From positions 620,001 through 684,000 of the forward strand of contig NZ_JALPRR010000003.1 of the NCBI RefSeq assembly GCF_023630205.1: a stretch of DNA of 64,000 nucleotides, in the 5' to 3' direction. Below are positions 54,809 to 62,726 of this stretch, one piece after another. Each line of letters starts with the position of its first letter. The stretch's first letter is position 1. Both the position numbers and the translations under genes were made by a program. The notes below the pieces were generated by a model. It saw only the letters and a program-made list of their open reading frames with translations, was not told the origin of the DNA and did no database searches. This DNA comes from Pontibacter ruber. GTDB lineage: Bacteria; Bacteroidota; Bacteroidia; Cytophagales; Hymenobacteraceae.

Positions 54809-55695
54809 GATGCGGGCCACTTGTAAGGTAGTATGATGTTCTCGTTCTCTTCTTTCAGTTGCTCCAGGGCCGCCAGCAGTTGCTCTGGCAGGGTATAGAC
54901 GCAGAAGCGGATATTCTCCAGAAGCGTCTGCAGGCTTTCCACCCCAATCACCGCATTCGAAATGTAAGGATTTGCCAGCGCAAAGCCCAGGCAAACTGCT
55001 CCAAGTGGTAGCTGGTATTCCTGCGCCAACTGCTGCAAGGCAGCGATTTTGGCAGCAACCGGTTGCAGGTGCTGCGGCAGCTTGTCGGGCTGCATAAAGT
55101 ATAGCCCCTGCAGGTATACCGAGCGCACGTGGGCCTCTATTCCTTGCTGCTGTAGCTTCGGCAGTACTTCGTCAAAGCGCCTGTCGAAGATACTATAAGG
55201 GAACTGCACTATATCGATGGGAGCATTAGCGCTTAAGAGCTCTTCGGCCTCCTGCGGATGGTAAAGCGAAATGCCTACTTTTTCTACCAGGCCGGAAGCT
55301 TTTAGTTCCTGCAGCTCTTCGAGCACAGCCGGTTTGCTGCTATAAGTGCTGTAGCTGTGCAGCAGGTAACCATAAAGCTTTGGCACACCCAGTCGCTCCA
55401 GCGACTCCTCAAAAGCCTGTTTTATACTTTGGTCCGGCCTGTTGGGCGGATATTTGGAAATGATGCGGAAATCTGTTCCTGCTTCGGCTAGGGCATTGCC
55501 TATACGTTGCTCGCTATTTCCGTAAGCCGCGGCCGTATCCAGGGTAGTGATGCCGGCTTGGGTGGCCTTCGCAAGTATAGCTTTTACTTCCTCCTGTGGA
55601 ATCTGACCACGTTGGTTGCTGATGCCATAGTTGAGGCCAAACTGCGCGGTGCCCAGTATCAGCCGGTTGATATTGCTTGCCTCGGGAGCGCTCAC
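54805..55695 (-). CDS. Aldo/keto reductase in the pse operon
   Basis: About 296 residues of the aldo/keto reductase barrel: LILGTAQFGLNYGISN, LDTAAAYGNSEQRIG, KYPPNRPDQSIK, LHSYSTY, VGISLYHPQEA, FPYSIFDRRF. I choose the GTG at 55695, which overlaps the stop of pseC as GTGA; the ATG upstream would put 84 bp of overlap into pseC. Together with the SDR it forms an extra two-gene reductive module not needed for plain pseudaminic acid. Confidence 0.85.
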   Translation of the reverse strand: MSAPEASNINRLILGTAQFGLNYGISNQRGQIPQEEVKAILAKATQAGITTLDTAAAYGNSEQRIGNALAEAGTDFRIISKYPPNRPDQSIKQAFEESLERLGVPKLYGYLLHSYSTYSSKPAVLEELQELKASGLVEKVGISLYHPQEAEELLSANAPIDIVQFPYSIFDRRFDEVLPKLQQQGIEAHVRSVYLQGLYFMQPDKLPQHLQPVAAKIAALQQLAQEYQLPLGAVCLGFALANPYISNAVIGVESLQTLLENIRFCVYTLPEQLLAALEQLKEENENIILPYKWPAS

Positions 55696-56897
55696 TTTCG
55701 GACAAACTCCTTTATTTTTACAATTACGAACTGCTGTTCCTCTTCCGTCAGGGTAGGGTACATCGGCAGGCTCATGCATTGGCTGTAGTAATGCTCTGCT
55801 TCCGGATAATCACCTTTTTTAAAGCCCAGGCTGCGGTAGTAAGGCATGGTGTGGGCCGGAATGTAATGCACCTGCGCAAAGATGTTGTGCTGACGCAGGT
55901 AATCATACAGGCCTTTGCGGTCTTCTACCCGGATTACATACAAGTGGTAAGCATGGCCTGTGTGGCCTTGTTCTGCGAGTGCCTCTGCCGAAGTGCGCAG
56001 TGTTTCCACACCCTCAAATCCGGCAAAAGCAGTATCGTAAACTTGGGCGATTTCTCTGCGGCGGGTAAGGCCGGCGTCGGCGCGCTGCAGTTGCGAAAGG
56101 CCCAGTGCGCAGAGCATGTCCGGAATGCGGTAGTTGTAACCGAGCTCCTGCATTTCCATGTACCAGCCGCCGTGGTTTTCTTCCAGCAGCTCCGGGTCGC
56201 GGGTGATGCCGTGGGTGCGGTAGAGCAGCAGTTTTTTATACAGCTCCTCATCGTTGGTCGTTACCATCCCGCCCTCACCAGTGGCAATGTGCTTTACCGG
56301 GTGGAAAGAGAAAATAGCCAGATCAGCATACTTGCCGTTTCCGCACAACTGCTTCTCGCCCTGGCTGTCGATGAAGTAACCGCCGGGCGCGTGGCAGGCG
56401 TCTTCAATGATCCACAGGCCGTGCTCGTCGGCCAGTTTCCGCAGCTCCTCCAGGTTCACCGGGTTCCCGGCAAAGTCTACCGGAATGATTCCGGTAAAGT
56501 AGCCTTTGGGCTTGCTCTCCAGCAGCTGGCGAACTTTTTCAATGTCAATCAGAGCTGTAGCGGGATCGATGTCGGCAAACTCTACGGTGCCGCCGCAGTA
56601 GCGCACGCAGTTGGCAGAGGCCACAAACGTAATGGGCGTAGTGATTACGCGCGACTCTTCGTTCACACCCAGTGCCATGGCGCATAGATGAAGCGCAGCC
56701 GTTCCGTTAGCCACGGCCACGGCATACTTAGCGCCTACATAGTGGGCAAAGGCCTGTTCAAACTCAGCCACCTTCGGCCCCTGCGTCAGGAAATCCGACT
56801 GAAGCGTTTCCACCACGGCTGCAATATCCTCTTCGGTAATGTGCTGCCTGCCGTAAGGGATAGGTTTTTGAGTGCTGAGTTCTGAGTGCTGAGTCAT
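55692..56897 (-). CDS. pseC: UDP-4-amino-4,6-dideoxy-N-acetyl-beta-L-altrosamine transaminase
   Basis: The PLP-dependent second step: aminates the 4-keto sugar from PseB. 401 residues of the DegT/DnrJ fold, with the PLP lysine K202 in FHPVKHIATGEGG, and VANGTAALHLCAMALG, EDACHAPGG, RTHGITR. The first 12 or so residues (MTQHSELSTQK) are encoded by a tandem ACTCAGCACTCAGAACTCAG-like repeat, beyond which the family's normal IPYGRQ start begins; the usual start Met is missing there. Confidence 0.95.
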   Translation of the reverse strand: MTQHSELSTQKPIPYGRQHITEEDIAAVVETLQSDFLTQGPKVAEFEQAFAHYVGAKYAVAVANGTAALHLCAMALGVNEESRVITTPITFVASANCVRYCGGTVEFADIDPATALIDIEKVRQLLESKPKGYFTGIIPVDFAGNPVNLEELRKLADEHGLWIIEDACHAPGGYFIDSQGEKQLCGNGKYADLAIFSFHPVKHIATGEGGMVTTNDEELYKKLLLYRTHGITRDPELLEENHGGWYMEMQELGYNYRIPDMLCALGLSQLQRADAGLTRRREIAQVYDTAFAGFEGVETLRTSAEALAEQGHTGHAYHLYVIRVEDRKGLYDYLRQHNIFAQVHYIPAHTMPYYRSLGFKKGDYPEAEHYYSQCMSLPMYPTLTEEEQQFVIVKIKEFVRK

Positions 56898-56996
56898 GCG
56901 TGTTAATTAATAATGAGTAGTGATTAATGATTAATTTTTCGACAGACGTGGCTGATACCCTAATTAATCATTCATCATTAATAATTATACATTAAA
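56898..56996. repeat. Low-complexity inverted repeat between pseB and pseC
   Basis: Arms made of TTAATTAATAATGAG, GATTAATGATTAATT and their complements AATTAATCATTCATC, ATTAATAATTATAC, with about 25 nt of unique loop (GACAGACGTGGCTG). It is the whole spacer between the first two pse genes; a GAGTGCTGAGTTCTGAGTGC repeat adjoins it inside the pseC start. Confidence 0.7.
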
Positions 56997-58004
56997 ATTC
57001 GGGTCTACGTGCTCGCGGATCTGGTCGCGGAGCTGCTCCACGGTTAGCCAGTCGGTGTTGGTGCCGGAGTTATACTTGAAGCCCAACTCCACCATCTTGC
57101 CGTTGTGCGCTTTCAGGAAATCATCCGTACTCCAGACCGGTGTAGAAGGCAGAATTACGTAGTACTTATCCAGCTCCACAGTGTTTAAAGAGTCGGTTTC
57201 GGTGATCATCTCTTCGTGCAGCTTTTCGCCAGGACGAATGCCGACTACTTCCTGCTTGCAGTTCGGACCAATGGCCTCAGCCAAATCGGTGATCACGTAA
57301 GAAGGAATCTTTGGAACAAAGATTTCGCCGCCCCAATGGTGCTCCAGCGCATGGAATACCAGTTCCACGCCTTCCTCCAGCGATATGTTAAAGCGCGTCA
57401 TATCCGGGTGCGTGATAGGCAGAACGCCCTCTTCGCGCTTCTTCAAAAAGAAAGGCACCACCGAGCCACGTGAGCCAATCACGTTGCCGTAACGCACTAC
57501 CGAGAAACGCAGGTCGCGCTTGCCGCGCATGTTGTTGGCTGCTACAAACAGCTTGTCGGAGCACAGTTTGGTTGCACCGTACAGGTTGATTGGGGCAGCT
57601 GCTTTATCGGTAGAAAGCGCTACTACGTCTTTTACACCAGAGTCAAGGGCTGCGTTGATGATGTTCTCGGCACCCAGCACGTTGGTCTTGATGCACTCCA
57701 TCGGGTTATACTCGGCAGCCGGTACCTGTTTCATGGCCGCAGCATGCACAATGATGTCGATGCCCTCGCAGGCGCGTTTGAAACGCTCGGCGTCGCGCAC
57801 ATCGCCAATGAAATAGCGGATGGATTTATACTTGCTGTGCGGAAACGTCTGCGACATTTCGAACTGTTTCAGCTCGTCGCGGGAGTAGATCACGAGGCGC
57901 TTCACGTCCGGAAAACGCGCATACACCATCTCCACGAACTTTTTTCCGAACGAGCCGGTGCCGCCCGTTACCAGTATAGACTTATTGTTAAGGTCTAATG
58001 CCAT
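56985..58004 (-). CDS. pseB: UDP-N-acetylglucosamine 4,6-dehydratase (inverting)
   Basis: First enzyme of pseudaminic acid synthesis: dehydrates UDP-GlcNAc and inverts C5. 339 residues of the extended SDR type, with Rossmann loop VTGGTGSFGKKFVE near 12-25 and the PseB-type active site AAMKQVPAAEYNPMECIKTN (Lys in place of the usual YxxxK tyrosine pair). The RYGNVIGSRGSVVPFF stretch also fits. It opens the operon; the 3' end borders the repeat spacer before pseC. Confidence 0.95.
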   Translation of the reverse strand: MALDLNNKSILVTGGTGSFGKKFVEMVYARFPDVKRLVIYSRDELKQFEMSQTFPHSKYKSIRYFIGDVRDAERFKRACEGIDIIVHAAAMKQVPAAEYNPMECIKTNVLGAENIINAALDSGVKDVVALSTDKAAAPINLYGATKLCSDKLFVAANNMRGKRDLRFSVVRYGNVIGSRGSVVPFFLKKREEGVLPITHPDMTRFNISLEEGVELVFHALEHHWGGEIFVPKIPSYVITDLAEAIGPNCKQEVVGIRPGEKLHEEMITETDSLNTVELDKYYVILPSTPVWSTDDFLKAHNGKMVELGFKYNSGTNTDWLTVEQLRDQIREHVDPNFNV

Positions 58005-58425
58005 TCTGAATTTTTTGCTTTATACAGCAGGTGCGTTTTAGTCACCCGAAACAGGGTGCAAGATAAATATTTAATTGCTGATTGATTTAATTGATGATTG
58101 TTAATTGTTAAATTGTTGATTGTCTGAACCAGGATTTACAGGATGAATGAAGGATCAGCAGGATTTGGATCAAAACCAAATTTTATACATCAGCTTTCAT
58201 TGTGCTTTCCCACCCTTGTTGGTGTTCTCAACAACAACTTATACTTCAGCGGCCGTTGCGCTTGCTGGTGAAAACACGCAGCAAGCGCAACAGATCTCTA
58301 CCGCCTAAACTTTTTTATCCTCTAACTCCCAAACTCTCTAACTCAAATCAACTTTCTAACTTTAATTCTTAACTCTCAACTTTTAACTAAAACTCCTATC
58401 TTTCCGGCTATACTTCTGCTTGATC
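58005..58425. repeat. Repeat-rich divergent spacer
   Basis: 420 bp between pseB (-) and the GT61 gene (+), without a gene. It contains an AATTGTTAATT-type low-complexity stretch (58071-58125); a hairpin with GCGCTTGCTG / CAGCAAGCGC arms (58258-58288) and an adjoining CTCTAACTCCCAAACTCTCT (58320 onward) that together recur inverted at 30984-31080; a similar smaller hairpin near 58215; and a TTAACTCTCAACTTTTAACT tail. Confidence 0.65.
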
Positions 58426-59517
58426 ATGTTGAAGAAGATCCTTTTCGGGCTGCTACACTCCGCCGGCTATTATTTCCGCTATACTTCGGTGCTCCACCAT
58501 CCGTCTAAAAAAGTGATGGCAGGTAGCCAGTTGCTATACTTTGGTGAGGAGGAACGGGCCTTTCTGGAGCAGTCGGCTGCGAGCTTTAACTATAGTATAG
58601 ATTATAGTTTAGGTTATCGGCAAAAGGAGCAGTACTTGGTGCGGCTACAGCAGGCTGTGTTGCTGGGCAACTCCGGTGCTGTGGTGCAGGAAGGGCGCGT
58701 GGTGGTAGAGTCGGTATTTGATGTGAGCCGCCTGGCTAAGTCGCCTGCTTTTAAAACGCCTGCCTTGCTGCTGCCCAGGTATAAAAAAGGACTTTATACT
58801 TCTATACTTCACCTGCCTTGGGCCAGGAACAACAATTACCACTGGTTTTTCGACTGCTTGCCGCGGCTCTACTTTGTGCTGCAAGCGGTTCAGGAGCCAA
58901 TCCGGATTATCATGCGCCGCGACCTGCCGGCTTACCAGTTACAGACGCTCCAGTTTATACTTGCCGATTATCCGCAGGCGCAGGTGGTGTTTATAGGCAA
59001 ACACGAGAAGTGGGAGGTAGAGGAGTTTATACTTCCGTCGTTCCTCTCTAACGCCCAGAGCGGTTTCCTGCCACAATCGGTTAACCAGTGGCTGCGCCAC
59101 AAGATCTGGAGCGGCTATGGTGTGCAGCCGTCTGGCAACAAAAGACGCATTTACATCAGCAGAGCCAATGCCCAAACCCGGCGGGTGCTGAACGAGTCGG
59201 AGCTGCTACCCGTGCTGGCAAAGTATGGCTTTGAGGTGGTTCGGGCCGAGGAACTGAGTTATCAGCAACAGGTGCAGCTGTTTTTCGAGGCTGAAGCTAT
59301 CGTTGCTCCCCACGGCGCCGGCCTGACCAACCTGCTGTTCTCGGAGCAATGTAAGGTGCTGGAGTTTCATCCGGCCAACCTGATCAAGACGCATTACTTC
59401 CTGCTCTGCAAAGGCCTAGGCTTTGACTACACTGCCGTAGTGGGCTCCGTGGGAGACAAGCAGGAAAATTATAAGGTGGACGTGCAGCAGGTGGAAAAGT
59501 GGCTGGAGAAAGTATAG
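58426..59517 (+). CDS. GT61-family glycosyltransferase
   Basis: A 363-residue protein of the GT61 (DUF563) family, recognised by the LHLPWARNNNYHWFFDCLPRL-type stretch, the RIYISRANAQTRRVLNE stretch and the VAPHGAGLTNLLFSE motif near residue 300. Bacterial members act in capsule, LPS or glycan assembly; donor and acceptor are unknown. It is divergent from the pse operon and may add a sugar to the same glycan. The frame opens at a TTG at 58420; the ATG at 58426 is preferred. Two small hairpins downstream (59549-59575, 59586-59609) probably terminate it. Confidence 0.85.
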   Translation: MLKKILFGLLHSAGYYFRYTSVLHHPSKKVMAGSQLLYFGEEERAFLEQSAASFNYSIDYSLGYRQKEQYLVRLQQAVLLGNSGAVVQEGRVVVESVFDVSRLAKSPAFKTPALLLPRYKKGLYTSILHLPWARNNNYHWFFDCLPRLYFVLQAVQEPIRIIMRRDLPAYQLQTLQFILADYPQAQVVFIGKHEKWEVEEFILPSFLSNAQSGFLPQSVNQWLRHKIWSGYGVQPSGNKRRIYISRANAQTRRVLNESELLPVLAKYGFEVVRAEELSYQQQVQLFFEAEAIVAPHGAGLTNLLFSEQCKVLEFHPANLIKTHYFLLCKGLGFDYTAVVGSVGDKQENYKVDVQQVEKWLEKV

Positions 59518-59585
59518 TTGTATGGGAACGTTTTATTAGGTTTAGTTGGAGTATTAAGGTAAAGATACTCCACATATAGTGCAGA

Positions 59586-59609
59586 TAGCAGGAGTAGGTA
59601 CTCCTGCTA
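59586..59609 (+). terminator. Tandem hairpin terminator after the GT61 gene
   Basis: TAGCAGGAGTA and its near complement TACTCCTGCTA form a stem, preceded by a second small hairpin (GGAGTAT / ATACTCC). No strong T run follows, so activity is uncertain. Confidence 0.45.
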
Positions 59610-59715
59610 TACAGAAGTTGGGAAAATAAAATATTATTTATGAAAAAAAATATGTTACTACTACTACTTTAAAAATTTGCGAAGAAGCTATTCTCAAACC
59701 TACAACTCATTGCTT

Positions 59716-60138
59716 ATGAACTTTATTCAAAAAGCTACTATAGTAGCTGGATTAGTATTCCTGCCGTTTATGACGTTGGCTCAAGGTTCACGTGCTCTGC
59801 CTTATAATGAAGATCAGATAGAACTTGATCAAGAAGTGAGTCCATCAGGTACCGCAACTGATAAATTCAAAGCTATTCATGTTATTTCTACTAGTTTAAG
59901 AGGGGTGCGTGGCGCCAATGGAATAGTCTATTGGGTTAGCAAGGATAAGGCTACACTGTCGGCCTATAAAGGAGCGCGACTACTCTGGCAGACGAATGTG
60001 GCCGAAGCCTTCAAGTCGAAGTTTCAACAGCCTCTAATTGAGAAGATTATTCTTTCCTCCAATGTGATTTTTGTATCAGTTAGTAATAAGGTGTTAGTTG
60101 AAATTAACCGAGAAACCGGTCAACTAGGGAAAAAATAA
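59716..60138 (+). CDS. Exported protein of unknown function
   Basis: 140 residues with a signal peptide (MNFIQKATIVAGLVFLPFMT, cleavage near LAQG). The mature part has alternating hydrophobic strands (IVYWVSKDKATLSAY, VIFVSVSNKVLVEIN) suggesting a beta-rich domain; no family is recognised. The frame runs 13 codons further upstream, but the ATG at 59716 gives an intact signal peptide. It starts an AT-rich stretch unlike the preceding pse genes. Confidence 0.65.
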   Translation: MNFIQKATIVAGLVFLPFMTLAQGSRALPYNEDQIELDQEVSPSGTATDKFKAIHVISTSLRGVRGANGIVYWVSKDKATLSAYKGARLLWQTNVAEAFKSKFQQPLIEKIILSSNVIFVSVSNKVLVEINRETGQLGKK

Positions 60139-60324
60139 ACTGAGAAGGCAGCTTTTTTGATGGTAAAAATATCTTTACACAATATCATTAAAAATAGATT
60201 ACTTTGCCCAACCACACCTTTACGGTAATTGCGCCACTGCAAAGCCCAGTACGTTGGTGGTAATAGTAAATTACGAGAAGTAAGGGGAAAGCCATCACAG
60301 TGTAAGAACAATAATGAAATTTAA

Positions 60325-60519
60325 ATGCCAATAATACTCTTAGCAGCAGGCTTTTTATCGATTATCATTGGAATTTTAATCTTCAGGGATATTCAAAAAG
60401 ATAATAAGCGTGGGTATGAAGACAAGTATGGTGCTAACATCAAAATGTACTTTGCTTCATTCGGATTTTGCTTGATAGGTATAGTTGTAATATTTAGAAC
60501 TATCCTTGATTTGTTTTAA
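60325..60519 (+). CDS. Small membrane protein of unknown function
   Basis: 64 residues with two hydrophobic helices (3-20 and 44-62) around a charged loop (RDIQKDNKRGYEDKYG), a hairpin topology. It lies in the AT-rich island between two stretches of possible secondary structure. No family recognised; the alternative is a spurious ORF, though the alternating hydrophobic pattern and ATG argue for a gene. Confidence 0.5.
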   Translation: MPIILLAAGFLSIIIGILIFRDIQKDNKRGYEDKYGANIKMYFASFGFCLIGIVVIFRTILDLF

Positions 60520-60534
60520 AATAAAAAACCACTT

Positions 60535-60605
60535 CCACCAACAAGGTTCATAGTTTAGGTTCGGCTACGCCTCCCCACACTATGCACAAGACGTTAACTT
60601 ACTCA
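60535..60605. repeat. Imperfect hairpin, attC- or REP-like
   Basis: An imperfect stem with outer arms CATAGTTTAGG and CCCCACACTATG and an inner palindromic GGTTCGGCTACGCC, flanked by AACAAGG and by ACGTTAAC. Unpaired bases and flanks recall integron attC sites, but the R/Y core boxes do not match well, so a dispersed extragenic repeat is equally possible. Confidence 0.4.
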
Positions 60606-60683
60606 TTAAACCAATCTCAATCCACCCAGGCAACCTTTCCTTACAGCCACGCATCTGTTTAGTAAAAGAAAGGAGGATTGGTT

Positions 60684-61520
60684 ATGAGCAAAACATTAAA
60701 AATCAGTACGATTACAATTGTAGCTTTCAGCATACACTTCCTGTTCGATGGTATTTATTTCAAGAGTATCAGAAGCTGGATGCACGAGGTAATCAATCAA
60801 TTCGGGGTAAGCCATATAATAGCCTATCTCATTGTAGGGATTCCAATTTTTGCCGGTACACTTTTAATCGGTAAACAGAAGGAGTTTTTTAAAAACCTGG
60901 GTTTAGACAAAAGCTTCTTAAAGGCATTGGCATTCGCTGTGGTCTGTACAGCACCTATGTTTTTAGGATTTTCACTCTTATTTGATTTCAATACAGACAT
61001 AAAGCTAAACACCATTCTGGTTTCTATCCTGGCGGCCGCTTTTTTCGAAGAACTATATTTTCGAGGTTTTCTGTTCGGGCAGCTCTACAAACACACGTCT
61101 CTTGGGTTTATTACTTCTGTATTGTTAGGCGCATTACTTTTCGGGCTGATACATTTATACCAGAGCACCGATCCGATCGAATTAGTCGGGATATTCCTCA
61201 TCACGTTCTTAGGCGCAATCCTGTTTGCATGGGCGTACGTGGAGTGGAACTATAACTTATGGGTTCCGGTACTGCTTCACTTACTTATGAATTTAGCCTG
61301 GGAGTTATTTAATGTAAGCGATAATGCCCTGGGAGGAGCCTACTCCAATGTCTTCAGGACCATTACAATTGCTTTGATCATTGCTGTAACCATACTTTAC
61401 AAAAAACGAAAAGGACTACCTCTGGAAATAAACAAGCATACTCTGTTTATGAAAAAGTCTGTATCAACAAAGCATGTAAATAAGAGCGCCTTAAGAGCTA
61501 AAACGAGAGTGGCAGTTTAA
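60684..61520 (+). CDS. CPBP-family intramembrane protease
   Basis: About 278 residues with eight or so membrane helices, of the CPBP (CAAX/bacteriocin-processing) family. The catalytic motifs are visible: FFEELYFRGFLFG (the EExxxR motif), FGLIHL and HLLMNL. Members cleave prenylated or small hydrophobic peptides, or act as bacteriocin-immunity proteins; the substrate is unknown. A strong Shine-Dalgarno (AAAGGAGGA at 60669-60677) precedes the ATG at 60684, unusual for this phylum, and the AT-rich codons differ from the pse genes. It may have been acquired by transfer. Confidence 0.85.
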   Translation: MSKTLKISTITIVAFSIHFLFDGIYFKSIRSWMHEVINQFGVSHIIAYLIVGIPIFAGTLLIGKQKEFFKNLGLDKSFLKALAFAVVCTAPMFLGFSLLFDFNTDIKLNTILVSILAAAFFEELYFRGFLFGQLYKHTSLGFITSVLLGALLFGLIHLYQSTDPIELVGIFLITFLGAILFAWAYVEWNYNLWVPVLLHLLMNLAWELFNVSDNALGGAYSNVFRTITIALIIAVTILYKKRKGLPLEINKHTLFMKKSVSTKHVNKSALRAKTRVAV

Positions 61521-61746
61521 GATAGAGGCGTGTTGCTTTCCCAAATTTATACAGTGATAATCTGCTCCTTTTTCATACATAAGACATACTAAAAGAGAAT
61601 TCCTCTACAGCTTAACCGTATCCACTTCACCTAAACCAGGTAAGCTGTCACTAAATAATCACAGCTCTGTCCTAAGCTGACATTACCCCTCTGCAAGCCT
61701 CGCGTACACTGTATTGTTTCTGATCTAAACTTAATCATATACAGGT

Positions 61747-62697
61747 ATGGCTGAGAAGAAAGTGATCACCGTATTTGGAGCAACCGGTGCCCAAGGTGGC
61801 GGCGTTGCCCGTGCTATACTTAACGACCGCGACAGTAACTTTGCCGTGCGTGCTGTCACCCGAAATCCTGATTTGGATAAAGCCAGAGAGCTGGCCCGCC
61901 TGGGTGCTGACGTAGTAACTGCCGATATCGATGACAAGGAAAGTATGCGAAGAGCACTGGAGGGAGCTTATGGTGCGTATTTTGTTACCTTCTTCTGGGC
62001 TCACTTTTCACCGGAAAAAGAACTGGCAGAGGCCCAAAGTATGGCGGGAGCCGCAAAAGAGGCGGGGCTAACGCACGTGATCTGGTCTACGCTGGAGGAT
62101 ACCCGCAAGTGGGTGCCGCTGGACGACAACCGCATGCCCACGTTGCAGGGCAAGTATAAAGTACCGCACTTTGATGCCAAAGGCGAGGCCGACCACTTTT
62201 TCACGGATATGGGTGTGCCAACTACTTTCCTGAGAGCCTCTTTTTATTGGGATAATTTCATCTATTTTGGGATGGGACCAAAAAAGGGACCTGATGGCAA
62301 GCTATACCTTACCTTGCCCATGGGTGATAAAAAGATGGCCGGCATTGCCAGCGAAGACATAGGAAAGTGCGCTTATGGTATTTTGAAGAAGGGAGAAGAA
62401 TTAATTGGTAAAACCGTTGGTGTGGCCGGCGAACAGCTTACCGGGCAGGAGATGGCCGAAAAATTTAGCAAAGCTCTCGGGCAGGAGGTGCTGTATAACA
62501 GTATATCCCCTGAGACCTTTCGCAGTTTTGGCTTCCCGGGAGCCGATGATCTGGGCAACATGTTTCAGTTTTACCGCGATTTTGATGAGGTTTGCAACAG
62601 TGTTCGGGATGTTACCTTCTCAAAAGAACTCAACCCGGAGTTAAAATCTTTTGACGAGTGGCTGTCTGAAAACGCAAAACGCATACCTTTAGAATAA
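61747..62697 (+). CDS. NmrA/HSCARG-family NAD(P)-binding protein
   Basis: A 316-residue atypical short-chain dehydrogenase with the NmrA-type cofactor loop VFGATGAQGGGVARAIL at residues 8-24; the catalytic Tyr-Lys pair is not evident. Such proteins act as redox sensors or reductases on various substrates. GC returns to the window's usual level. It is followed after 29 bp by a methyltransferase gene on the same strand, probably cotranscribed; no pathway can be assigned. Confidence 0.88.
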   Translation: MAEKKVITVFGATGAQGGGVARAILNDRDSNFAVRAVTRNPDLDKARELARLGADVVTADIDDKESMRRALEGAYGAYFVTFFWAHFSPEKELAEAQSMAGAAKEAGLTHVIWSTLEDTRKWVPLDDNRMPTLQGKYKVPHFDAKGEADHFFTDMGVPTTFLRASFYWDNFIYFGMGPKKGPDGKLYLTLPMGDKKMAGIASEDIGKCAYGILKKGEELIGKTVGVAGEQLTGQEMAEKFSKALGQEVLYNSISPETFRSFGFPGADDLGNMFQFYRDFDEVCNSVRDVTFSKELNPELKSFDEWLSENAKRIPLE

Positions 62698-62726
62698 TCA
62701 AACACCGACCCTATATCCACTATCAC

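Noticed and set aside
54809..54994. Upstream extension of the pse-operon SDR frame
   Set aside because: It overlaps the aldo/keto reductase gene by 186 bp; the ATGA-coupled start at 54808 is far more likely.
60535..60605. Firm call of an integron attC site
   Set aside because: The core boxes do not match RYYYAAC/GTTRRRY well and no integrase is in the window; kept only as attC- or REP-like.
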